A stretch of DNA of 64,000 nucleotides, taken from positions 1,798,001 through 1,862,000 of the forward strand of contig CBDIIA010000003.1 in the NCBI GenBank assembly GCA_965279475.1, in the 5' to 3' direction. Origin of the DNA: Pseudorhodoferax sp965279475. GTDB lineage: Bacteria; Pseudomonadota; Gammaproteobacteria; Burkholderiales; Burkholderiaceae_C. The translations under genes and the position numbers were made by a program. The notes beneath the pieces are model-generated. The model made no database searches, was not told where the DNA came from, and saw nothing but the letters and a program-made list of their open reading frames with translations. Position 1 is the stretch's first letter; each line of letters starts with the position of its first letter. Shown in pieces: positions 36,495 through 47,500 of this stretch.

Positions 36495-38438
36495 TCAGAC
36501 GTTCAACGTGGGTTTGTACGCATCCAACTGAACCTTGTCCCAGCGGCCCAGCAGCGCCATCAGCGCCACCGCCACCGCACCGGACAGCACGACGATGCCG
36601 CAGGCGTGGGCCCAGCCGTTCTCGTAGGCGCCGAACAGCACGGCACGGAACGCCTGCACCACCCAGCTGAACGGCAACCAGGCGTGCACTGCGCGGAAAA
36701 ATCCCGCCGACAGCTCGACCGGCAGCACACCGCCGCCGGCGGAGAGCTGCAGCGTCAGCAGCAGCACCGTGAGGATGCGGCCGAAGTCGCCGAACACGTG
36801 CAGCATGGCCGACAGCATCGCCAGAAAGACGACGGAGGCCAATGCCATCGTCAACGCGAGCGCGGCCACCCGTGGCGTGCGCACGTCCAGCACGCCGAGC
36901 AGCGTGGCCAGCACCAGCGCCACCTGCAGCAGCACGACCAGCACGGGCAGGGTCAGCTTGCCAAGCGTCTTGGCCAGGCGGGGAATCTCGCCGTGCCCCT
37001 GCAGCACGATGCGCAGGTTGAACAGGTAGCCCGCCATCACCGCGCCGATCCACAGCGCCACCGAGACCATGTTGGGAATGAAGGCTTCGCCGTTGTTGGC
37101 GACCGGTGCCACCACTTCGACCTTGGGTTCGACGGAGTCGGCCAGGCCGGACGCGCTGCCCTGCAGCCGTGTCACCGAGGCTGGCAGGGCGTTCTCGATC
37201 GTGTTGACACCGGCCAGCAGTTTTTGCGCTCCCTGCGCCAGACGTGTCCCGCCCTGGCTGAACTCGTCGAGCTTGTGGTCGTCGGGCAGCTGCGATGCCA
37301 GCGCATGCACGCCACTGCCCAATGCGGCGACGCCGTCGGTCAGCTTGCCGACACCGACCTCCAGATCGGCGGAGCCCTTGACCAGGCGCTGGTTGCCCTC
37401 GCGCGTGCGTTCGGCGCCAGCCCGGGCCTGATCGGCCGCGCTGCGGGCCTGCACGAGTCCCGCACGCAGCTTGTCGGCGCCTGCTGCCAGCTCGCCGGCG
37501 CCCTTGGCCACCCGTTCGCCGACGAAGAGGATGGACGCGGTCTCGGTCTGCATCTGGCGGGCGCCCGTGCCGAGCTGTCCGGCGCCATCCGTCAGTTGTT
37601 CGAGGCCGGTGCCCAGCTGCGTGAGGCCGCTGCCCAATTGGGCCAGCCCGGTACCGAGCTCGCGCTGGCCGGCACCTAGCTGCTGCGCTCCGGCCTTCAA
37701 CGCGCGCAGATCGGCATCGGCCGGCCAGTGCGATTCGATCTTGCGGACCCCGCCGGCGACCTGCTTGAAGCCATCGCTGACCTGGTGCGCCGCGGTGCTG
37801 TACTGCACCGAGCCCTGGGCCAGTTCGCGGGTGCCATCGCGCAGGTCTTTCAAGCCGCGCTTCAGGTGGTCGAGCTTGTCCTGCGAGCCCGATGCCGCGT
37901 CCAGTACCAGGCCCCAGCGCTGCTCGTTGAGCATCTCGTTGACTTGGTGTCCCAGCTCGCCGGCAAAACGGCGGGCGAAGCCGGCCGAGCTGTAGTTGTT
38001 GCCCTCCGAGGTGTAGACCACCAGCTGCCCGGCTCCCTTGGTCGCGCCGGGCACCGCGTTGGCGCTGAAATCGGCCGGGATCAGCAGCGCGAAGGCCAGC
38101 GTGCCGTTGCGCACGGCCTGCCGTGCCGCGTCCGGATCGGTCATCACCTCGAAGCCGAAGGCGCGCTTGTCGAGCAGGCTACGGGTGAGCTCGTCGCCGA
38201 CATTGGCGTCTCTGCCGACGTACGTGATGCCGCGGTCCTGGTTGACGATGGCGGCTGGAAGTTGGTCGGTGTGCGAGGCAGGGTCCCACACGCTGGTCAG
38301 GTAGATCAGCGCGTAGATCGCAGGCACGACCCCCACGGCCAGCACCGCCCAAAGCAGGCGCGGGAATCGCTTCAACAGGCCAAGCTCGGCGGCAGCGATG
38401 GCTGCGGTGCCGCGGATCAGGGATACGAGGTAGGACAT
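36495..38438 (-). CDS. YhgE/Pip-family membrane protein (ABC-2-like)
   Basis: A 647-residue inner-membrane protein. One N-terminal helix (LLWAVLAVGVVPAIYALIYL, about residues 29-48) precedes an extracytoplasmic domain. A central helical stretch follows (about 190-450), rich in short repeats such as LGAGQRELGTGLAQLGSGL. The C-terminal block has about five or six helices, starting at SVALWIGAVMAGYLF. This is the YhgE/Pip architecture (phage infection protein and ESX-associated relatives), built on an ABC-2 permease fold. No ATPase partner is adjacent. It lies 106 bases downstream of the TpsA gene and could be co-transcribed. Function unknown. Confidence 0.82.
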   Translation of the reverse strand: MSYLVSLIRGTAAIAAAELGLLKRFPRLLWAVLAVGVVPAIYALIYLTSVWDPASHTDQLPAAIVNQDRGITYVGRDANVGDELTRSLLDKRAFGFEVMTDPDAARQAVRNGTLAFALLIPADFSANAVPGATKGAGQLVVYTSEGNNYSSAGFARRFAGELGHQVNEMLNEQRWGLVLDAASGSQDKLDHLKRGLKDLRDGTRELAQGSVQYSTAAHQVSDGFKQVAGGVRKIESHWPADADLRALKAGAQQLGAGQRELGTGLAQLGSGLTQLGTGLEQLTDGAGQLGTGARQMQTETASILFVGERVAKGAGELAAGADKLRAGLVQARSAADQARAGAERTREGNQRLVKGSADLEVGVGKLTDGVAALGSGVHALASQLPDDHKLDEFSQGGTRLAQGAQKLLAGVNTIENALPASVTRLQGSASGLADSVEPKVEVVAPVANNGEAFIPNMVSVALWIGAVMAGYLFNLRIVLQGHGEIPRLAKTLGKLTLPVLVVLLQVALVLATLLGVLDVRTPRVAALALTMALASVVFLAMLSAMLHVFGDFGRILTVLLLTLQLSAGGGVLPVELSAGFFRAVHAWLPFSWVVQAFRAVLFGAYENGWAHACGIVVLSGAVAVALMALLGRWDKVQLDAYKPTLNV

Positions 38439-38544
38439 GGCGCGGAGGTTTCATGCGTGCCATGGCGGCACCATTCAGGTGGCTCATCCTAGTCCGTTGG
38501 GAGACTCCCCGGCTTTGATGTCGCAAGAAGAGTGAAGTACCGCA

Positions 38545-41500
38545 TTAGCGCACCTGCTCTTCGGACAACACCACCATGGTCACCCGTGCGCCGATGGTCA
38601 CCCGCAGCAGCATCGGCAACACGCCCATGGGCACCGAACCCAGCTTGAGGCGCCAGTGATCGGCATCGAGCACCAGCCATGCCGGCAGCGGCTCGGCCAC
38701 ACCATCGTGCAGCCATTCCACCAGAGGCCGCGCCGACAGGCCGGCCGGATCCTCGGGGAAAGCCTTGGCCAGAGAGAGCTCGATGTCGTGGTAGGACGAC
38801 GGGCGACCCGCGGGCAGGATCACCTGCACCAGCCCTTCGGCTTCGCTGTCGGCGGTACGGACGACTTCGACCCGCGCACCGCCGGTGCGAACGGCGACCA
38901 CCAGATCCGGATCGGTACTGCCGAGCGACGCGGGTGCCGCTGGGCGCGCGGCTCCGGACGCTTGAGGCCACTGCAACGCAGGCCCCAGGCTACCGCCATC
39001 GGCGAGCGGCCGAGGTGCCGGTGCCGGTGCCGGTGACGGATTCGGTGCCGGCTCGGGCGATGGCGCTGGAGGAGGCGGCACAGGCACGGGCGCTGGTGCC
39101 GGTGTGGGTGCCGGTGGCGCAGGCGGTGTCGGCGCCGGACCGGGTGCCGGCGCAGGCGGAGGAGGTGGCAGCGGTGGCGGCGGAGGTGGCGGTGGCGGTG
39201 GCGGTGGCGGTGGCGGTGGAGGCGGAGGCGGAGGTGGTGGTGGAGGCGGAGGCGGAGGTGGTGGTGGTGGTGGAGGTGGTGGTGGTGGTGGTGGTGGTGG
39301 TGGTACCGGCGTGATGGTCGCAGTCGTCGCCCCGGTAGACGCCACTCTGTAGTTGCCGGCATCGGCCCCGTCCAGGCTGACCGCCGTCACGGCCACAGGC
39401 TTGGCCACGCCCGGGGCCGGGCTGTCGAAGCGCGCCGTGCGTCGGATGCTGAAGGCGTCGCCGCTGATGCGGTTGTCGGCCGCGAGCACCGTGGCGGCGG
39501 TCGTCCCATCGTAGAGCTTGTCGACGCCGGTATAGACCACGGCCAGCACGCGCGGCGTGATGTCGGCTGTCAGCGCCGCGGGCTGAACCAGCGTGTAGTT
39601 GCCGGCATCCGCGCCGCTCAGGCCGAACCCGCTCAAGGTCACGGCCTTGCCGATGCCGGCGTTGCGATCGTTGAAATTGCCCACGCCTGCCGTGAGCGCA
39701 ACCGCGTCCCCGGCAATGGTGTTGACGCTGCCGCCGCTGAGGCTCGCGGCGACGGTGCCGTCATACACCTTGTTGGCGGCGCTGACGCCACTGACGGCCA
39801 CCGGCCGCGGGGTGATGCTGCCGTCGGTGCCCGACAGGCTGCTCCCGCTGGCGAGGAAGTAGTTGCCCGCGTCCAGCCCCGACAGGCCGAGCCCGTTGAC
39901 GGTATAGGCGAGGCCGGTGCCGGCGTTCTTCTGCGCATAGGCGCCGTTGCCCATCTCGATGGCGACGCGGTCGCCGCTCTCCGCACCCGCGACGGCCAGC
40001 GTCATGCTGCCGATGCCGGTGCTGCCGTCATAGATCTTGCTGGGCCCGCTGACCACGCCGGCGCCCACGCCGCGCGGGCTGACACTCAGGTTGCCGACGA
40101 AGTGCATCTGGTTGAAATTGGCGCCGGTGATGGTGGCACTGTTGTCGGCCAGCTCGTAGTTGCCGACCACCACCTGGCCAGCGCCGCTGGTGCCCGCTGC
40201 GCTCCCGTTCTGCAGCGGACGCACGGTGAACTCGACCGTGCTGCCCGCGCCGTCGCTGAAGAGGTAGTGGTTGGGGCTGCTGCTGCTGCCGGTCAACGTG
40301 TGGATGGTGACGCCGTCGCTGTCGAGGTAGCGCACGCTGCCGATGTTGTAGGTCGGGTTGCTGCCGTACACCGCGTTGGTGTTGGTCACCTGCACCAGCA
40401 ACTGGTTGGCCGGCACGATGGTGTAGTTGCCGTTCACGTAGGTGATCTGGTAGTTGCCCGCGCTCAGGCCGCTGGGCACCAGGGCACCGGCATAGGTGCC
40501 GGCCGTGACATCGGTAGCCGCGTTGGGCCGGTGGATCACCAGGCTGCCCCCGAGCACGCCGCTGGTGCTGGCGTTCTCACCCGCGACGAAACCGCTGTAG
40601 CTGACGCCGTTGTAGCCCGGCGTGTCGGCCAGGGTCACGAAGCGGGCGTCGCCGTTGGCGGTGACCGTGAGCGGCGCAGGCGCGATGCTGCTCGCGGTGT
40701 CGGCCACGTAGTGCACCTGGTAGTTGGCGGTGACGTCGGTGCCACTGCCATCGCGGATGCGCAAGCCGCTGGCCTGCACGGTCTTGCCGGTACCGGCATT
40801 CGGGTCGGTGTAGGCCAGCACAGGGGTGACCAGCACCGTGTCGCCGGCCGCGGCGCCGGCCAGCGGGCCCACGCTGGCGGTACCGCTGGCGACGGTGGTG
40901 GCGTCATAGGTCTTGGTCACCGTCGGGGCGACAACGGTGAGGGCGGCGGCGGCGATGCTGCTGCCGGTGTTGGCCACCTGCGTCACGACGTAGTTGGCGC
41001 CGCCGTTGCCGTCGGCCACGCCGATGCCAGCGACCGTGACGGTCTTGCCGGTGCCGGCGTTCTTGTCGGCAAAGGCGAAGCTGCCGCCGGTCAACGCGTC
41101 GCCGCCGTACAGCGTGCCGTTGGTCACAGTGGCCGTACCGGCCGCGCCGGTGGTGCCGTCGTAGCTTTTGCTCACGTTGCTGGTCGAGACGGTCAGCGCG
41201 GCCGGCGTCACGCTGACGTCGGAGCCGCTCGGCGTGAGGCCGTTGTAGTTGCCGCCCAGGCCACCGTTGGCGCTGCTGCCCAGGCTCAGCCCGGTGGCGC
41301 TGGCCAGCGCCTGGTGGCTTTGCACGTTTTTGCTGGCCAGGTTGCCTGCGGCGCCTGCACCGGTGACGGCGAAGGTCTCTCCGGCCACGCCGGTGGCCGT
41401 GAGGTTGGCCCCAGCCACTGCAGTGCCGCCGTTGTAGACCTGGCTGCCCGCCAGCGTGAGATCGGCCTTGTTGATCGTGCTGGTGGTGTTGTTGACCTGC

Positions 41501-44500
41501 GTGACGCTGTAGTTGGCGCCGCCGTTGCTGTCCACCACGGTGACGCCGGCGACGGTGACGGTCTTGTTGCCGGTACCGGCATTCTTGTCGGTGTAGGCAA
41601 AGCTGCCGCCGCTTAGCGTGTCGCCGCTGTACAAAGTGCCGCCGGTCACGGTGGCCGTACCGGCTGCCGTGGTGCTGCCGTCGTAGGTTTTGGTGACGTC
41701 GCTCGACGAGACCGTCAGCGCCGCCGCCGTCACGCTCACGTTCGAGCCGGTCGTGGCAAGGCCGTTGTAGTTGCTCGACAAACCGCCGTTGGCACTGCTG
41801 CCCAGCGACAGGCCGGTGGTGCTCGCCAGCAATTGGTTGGTCTGCACGTTTTTGCTGGCCAAGTTGCCTGCGGTACCGGCACCCGTCACAGCGAAAGTTT
41901 CCCCGGCCACCCCCGCTGCAACGAGATTGGCGCCGGCGAACGCCGTGCTGCCGTTGTAGGCCTGGCTGCCCGCCAGCGTGAGGTCGGCCTTGTTGATCGT
42001 GCTCGTGGTGTTGCTGGCCTGCGTGACGCTGTAGTTGGCCCCGCCGTTGCCGTCCACTACGGTCACGCCGGCCACGGTGACGGTTTTGCTGCCGGTACCG
42101 GCATTTTTGTCGGTGTAGGCAAAGCTGCCACCACTCAGCGTGTCGCCGCCATACAAAGTGCCGCCGGTCACGGTGGCCGTCGCGCCGGCTGCGCTGGTGT
42201 TGCCATCGTAGGTTTTGGTCACGTCGCTCGTGGAGACCGTGAGTGCTGCCGCGGTGACGCTGACGCTGGAACCGTTGACCGACAGGTTGTTGTAGTTGCT
42301 CGACAAGCCACCGTTGGCGCTGCTGCCCAAGGCCAGGCCGGTGGTGCTCGCCAGCAACTGGTTGGTCTGCACGTTTTTACTGGCCAGGTTGCCTGCGGCG
42401 CCCGCGCCGGTGACGCTGAATGTCTCTCCCGCCACACCTGCTGCAGTGAGGTTGGCGCCATTCATGGCTGTGCCGCCGTTGTAGACCTGCGTGCCGGTGA
42501 GGCTCAGGTCGGCCTTGTTGATCGTGCTGGTGGTGTTGTTGACCTGCGTGACGCTGTAGTTGGCGCCGCCGTTGCCGTCCACCACGGTGACGCTGGCGAC
42601 GGTGACGGTCTTGTTGCCGGTACCTGCATTTTTGTCGGTGTAGGCAAAGCTGCCACCGCTCAGGGTGTCGCCGCTGTACAAGGTGCCGCTGGCCACGCTG
42701 GCCGTCGCACCGGCGGCGCTGGTGGTGCCGTCGTAGGTCTTGATCACGTCGCTGGACGAGACCGTGAGTGCTGCCGGGGTGACGCTGACACTGGAGCCAG
42801 TCGTGGCAAGGCCGTTGTAGTTGCTCGCCAAGCCGCCGTTGGCGCTGCTGCCCAGAGCCAGGCCGGTGGTACTGGCAAGCGCCTGATTCGTCTGCACGTT
42901 CTTGCTGGCGAGGTTGCCCGTGGCGCCGGCACCCGTCACAGCGAAGGTTTCTCCGGCCACGCCTGCTGCGCTCAGGTTGGCGCCGTTCACGGCTGTGGTG
43001 CCGTTGTAGACCTGCGTGCCAGTGAGGCTCAGGTCGGCCTTGTTGATCGTGCTCGTCGTGTTGCTGGTCTGCGTCACGCTGTAGTTGGCGCCGCCATTGC
43101 CGTCCACCACGGTCACGCCGGCGACGGTGACGGTTTTATTGTCTGCGCCGGCATTCTTGTCGGTGTAAGCAAAGCTGCCGCCGGTCAGGGTGTCGCCGCT
43201 GTACAGCGTGCCACCGGTGACCGTCGCCGTGCCGGCGGCACTGGTGGTGCCGTCATAGGTCTTGGTCACGTCGCTGGTCGAGACGGTCAGCGTTGCCGGC
43301 GTCACGCTGACACTGGAGCCGCTGACCGATAGGCCGTTGTAGTTGCTCGACAGCCCGCCGTTGGCGCTGCTGCCCAGGCTCAGCCCGGTGGTGCTCGCCA
43401 GCGCCTGGTTGGTCTGCACGTTCCTGCTGGCGAGATTGCCGCTGGCGCCCGCGCCGGTGACGGCGAAGGTTTCGCCGGCCACTCCGGCTGCAACGAGATT
43501 GGCGCCAGCGAACGCCGTGCCGCCGTTGTAGACCTGCGTACCGGTGAGCGCGAGGTTCGCCTTGTTGATCGTGCTCGTCGTGTTGTTGACCTGGGTGACG
43601 CTGTAGTTGGCGCCGCCGTTGCCGTCCGCTACGGTCACGCCGATGACGCTCACCGTCTTGTTGCCTGTACCGGCATTCTTGTCGGTGTAGGCAAAGCTGC
43701 CGCCGCTCAGCGTATCGCCGCCGTACAGCGTGCCGCTGGTGACCGTCGCCGCGCCGGCGGCGTTGGTGTTGCCGTCGTAGGTCTTGGTCACGTTGGTCGA
43801 TGAGACGGTCAGCGCCGCTGCAGTGATGCTCACACTGGAGCCGGTCGTGGCAAGGTTGTTGTAGTTGCTCGACAAGCCGCCGTTGGCGCTGCTGCCCAGG
43901 GCCAGGCCGGTGGTGCTGGCCAGCGCCTGATTCGTCTGCACGTTTTTGCTGGCGAGGTTGCCAGCGGCACCCGCGCCGGCGACGGCAAAGGTTTCCCCAG
44001 CCACGCCGGTCGCCGTCAGATTGGCGCCGTTCATCGCCGTGCTGCCGTTGTAGACCTGGCTGCCTGTCAGCGTGACATCGGCCTTGTTGATCGTGCTGGT
44101 GGTGTTGTTGACCTCGGTCACGCTGTAGTTGGCGCCGCCGTTGCCATCGACCACGGTGATGCCGGTCACACTCACGGTCTTGTTGCCGGTGCCGGCATTT
44201 TTGTCGGTGTAGGCAAAGCTGCCGCCGCTGAGGGTGTCGCCGCTGTACAGCGCGCCACTGGCCACGGTGGCTGTCGCGCCGGTGGCACTGGTATTGCCGT
44301 CGTAGGTCTTGACCACGTCGCTCGATGAGACCGTGAGCGCCGCTGCGGTGACGCTGACACTGGAGCCGGTCGTGGCAAGCCCGTTGTAGTTGCTCGACAG
44401 CCCGCCGTTGGCACTGCTGCCCAGGGTCAGACCGGTCGTGCTCGCCAACGATTGGTTGGCCTGCACGTTTTTGGTGGAGAGGTTGCCAGAGGCACCCGCG

Positions 44501-47500
44501 CCGGTGACGGCAAAGCTTTCACCGGCCACACCTGCTGCAGTGAGGTTGGCGCCAGCGAACGCCGTGGTCCCGTTGTAGACCTGAGTGCCGGTGAGCGCGA
44601 GGTTCGCCTTGTTGATCGTGCTGGTCGTGTTGTTGACCTGGGTCACGCTGTAGTTGGCGCCGCCGTTGCCATCCGAAACCGCAATGCCGCTGACGCTCAC
44701 CGTCTTGTTGCCGGTGCCGGCGTTCTTGTCGGTGTAGGCAAAGCTGCCGCCGCTCAGGGTATCGCTCCCATACAACGTGCCGCCGGTGACGGCGGCCGTG
44801 CCGACGGCGCTGGTCGTGCCGTCATAGGTCTTGGTCACATCGCTCGACGAGACCGTCAGCGCCGCTGCGGTAACGCTGACACTGGAGCCGGTCGTGGCAA
44901 GCCCGTTGTAGTTGCTGGACAAGCCACCGTTGGCGCTGCTGCCCAGGGCCAGACCGGACGTGCTCGCCAGCAGTTGGTTGGACTGCACGTTCCGGCTGGC
45001 CAGGTTGCCAGCGGCGCCTGCGCCGGTCACGGCGAAGCTTTCACCGGCCACGCCCACCGCACTGAGGTTGGCGCCAGCGAACGCCGTGCCGCCGTTGTAG
45101 ACCTGCGTACCGGTGAGCGAAAGGTTCGCCTTGTTGATCGTGCTGGTCGTGTTGTTGACTTGCGTCACGCTGTAGTTGGCACCGCCGTTGCCATCCGAAA
45201 CCGCAATGCCGCTGACGCTCACCGTCTTGTTGCCGGTGCCGGCGTTCTTGTCGGTGTAGGCAAAGCTGCCGCCGCTCAAGGTATCACCGCTGTACAGCGT
45301 GCCGCCAGTGACCGTCGCCGAACTGGCAGCGCTGGTATTGCCGTCGTACGTCTTGGTCACGTTGGTCGATGAAACCGTCAACCCTGCCGCCGTCACGCTA
45401 ACACTGGAGCCGGTCGTGGCAAGGCCGTTGTAGTTGCTCGACAACCCGCCATTGGCACTGCTGCCCAGCGCCAGGCCAGTCGTGCTTGCCAGCAACTGGT
45501 TGGTCTGCACGTTCTTGCTGGCCAGGTTGCCTGCGGCACCGGAGCCAGTCACAGCGAAGCTTTCCCCGGCCACACCCACCGCACTGAGGTTGGCGCCAGC
45601 GAACGCCGTGGTCCCGTTGTAGACCTGAGTGCCGGTGAGCGCGAGGTTCGCCTTGTTGATCGTGCTCGTCGTGTTGTTGACCTGGGTGACGATGTAGTTG
45701 GCGCCGCCGTTGCCATCCGAAACCGCAATGCCGCTGACGCTCACCGTCTTGTTGCCGATACCGGCGTTCTTGTCGGTGTAGGCAAAGCTGCCACCGCTCA
45801 GCGTGTCGCCGCCGTACAAAGTGCCGCCGGTCACGGTGGCCGTACCGGCTGCCGTGGTGCTGCCGTCGTAGGTCTTGGTCACGTCGCTTGTGGAGACCGT
45901 GAGCGTCGCCGCTGTCACGCTGACACTGGAGCCGGTCGTGGCCAGGCCGTTGTAGTTACTCGACAAGCCGCCGTTGGCGCTGCTGCCCAGGGCCAGGCCG
46001 GTGGTGCTGGCCAGCGCCTGATTCGTCTGCACGTTTTTACTGGCCAGGTTGCCTGCGGCACCCGCGCCGGTGACGGCAAAGCTTTCACCGGCCACACCTG
46101 CTGCAGTGAGGTTGGCGCCATTCATGGCTGTGGTGCCGTTGTAGGCCTGCGTGCCAGTGAGGCTCAGGTCGGCCTTGTTGATCGTGCTCGTGGTGTTGTT
46201 GACCTGTGTGACGCTGTAGTTGGCGCCGCCGTTGCCGTCCGCTACGGTGACGCCGGCCACGTTGACGGTCTTGTTGCTGGTGCCGGCGTTCTTGTCGGTG
46301 TAGGCAAAGCTGCCACCGCTCAGCGTATCGCCGCCGTACAGCGTGCCGCTGGTGACCGTCGCCACGCCGGCGGCGCTGGTGTTGCCGTCGTAGGTCTTGG
46401 TCACGTTGGTCGATGAGACGGTCAGCGCCGCTGCAGTGACGCTCACACTGGAGCCGGTCGTGGCGAGGCCGTTGTAGTTGCTCGACAAGCCCCCGTTGGC
46501 GCTGCTGCCCAGGGCCAGGCCAGTCGTGCTGGCCAGCGCCTGATTCGTCTGCACGTTTTTGCTGGCGAGGTTGCCTGCGGCACCAGTACCCGTCACAGCG
46601 AAGGTTTCGCCGGCCACGCCTGTGGCACTGAGGCTGGCGCCAGAGAACGCCGTGCTGCCGTTGTAGACCTGGCTGCCCGCCAGCGTGAGATTCGCCTTGT
46701 TGATCGTGCTCGTCGTGTTGTTGGCCTGGGTCACGCTGTAGTTGGCGCCGCCGTTGCCGTCCACCACGGTCACGCCGGCCACGGTGACGGTCTTGTTGCT
46801 GGTGCCGGCGTTCTTGTCGGTGTAGGCGAAGCTGCCGCCACTCAGCGTGTCGCCGCTGTACAAAGTGCCGCCGGTGACGGTGGCCGAACCAGCGGCGCTG
46901 GTATTGCCGTCATAGGTCTTGGTCACGTCAATCGATGAAACCGCCAGCGCTGCCGCGGTCACGCTGACACTGGAGCCGGTGGCAGTGAGTCCGTTGTAGT
47001 CGCTGGCCAGGCCACCGTTGGCGCTGCTGCCCAACGCCAGACCCGTCGTGCTGGCCAGCGATTGATTGGTCTGCACGTTCCGGCTGGCCAGGTTGCCGCT
47101 GGCGCCCGCACCGGTCACGCTGAAGGTTTCGCCCGCCACGCCGGCGGCCGTCAGGTTGGCGCCATTCACCGCGGTGCTGCCGTTGTAGACCTGGCTGCCG
47201 GCCAGCGTCAGGTTGGCTTTGCCGATGGTGAGGCTGCCATTGGTGAAGCTCACCAGGTAGCCGAGGTTGGCGGCCCCCCCGGTGGCGCTGATGGCGTAGC
47301 TGCCGGCGTGCAGGGCGCCTTGTGCGCTGCCACCGTAGTTGAGCGGCCCGCCGGTGTCCCCGTTGATGAGGCCGGCATAACTGGCGCCATTGCCGCCGCT
47401 GTAGGCCAGGCCGTCATAGGTTTTGCTGTCGTTGCCGAGTGTGGCGGTGGCGCTGGGCTGCTCGCGGTAGACGGCATAACTGCCGGTGCCCAGGGCCGTG

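Noticed and set aside
39104..39352. Plus-strand polyglycine ORF
   Set aside because: It is the complement of the polyproline-coding tract in TpsA, low-complexity, with no start signal or family features.
40102..43332. Long plus-strand open frames (about 500 codons each) opposite the TpsA repeats, and a series of near-identical 62-codon frames every 522-1047 bases
   Set aside because: They are antisense shadows of the repeated TpsA units: GC-rich codon bias keeps the opposite strand open, and the products look like no protein family.
40940..47230. Regular repeats resembling a CRISPR or satellite array
   Set aside because: Unit length is 522-525 bp, fully coding and in frame with TpsA, without short repeats and unique spacers.
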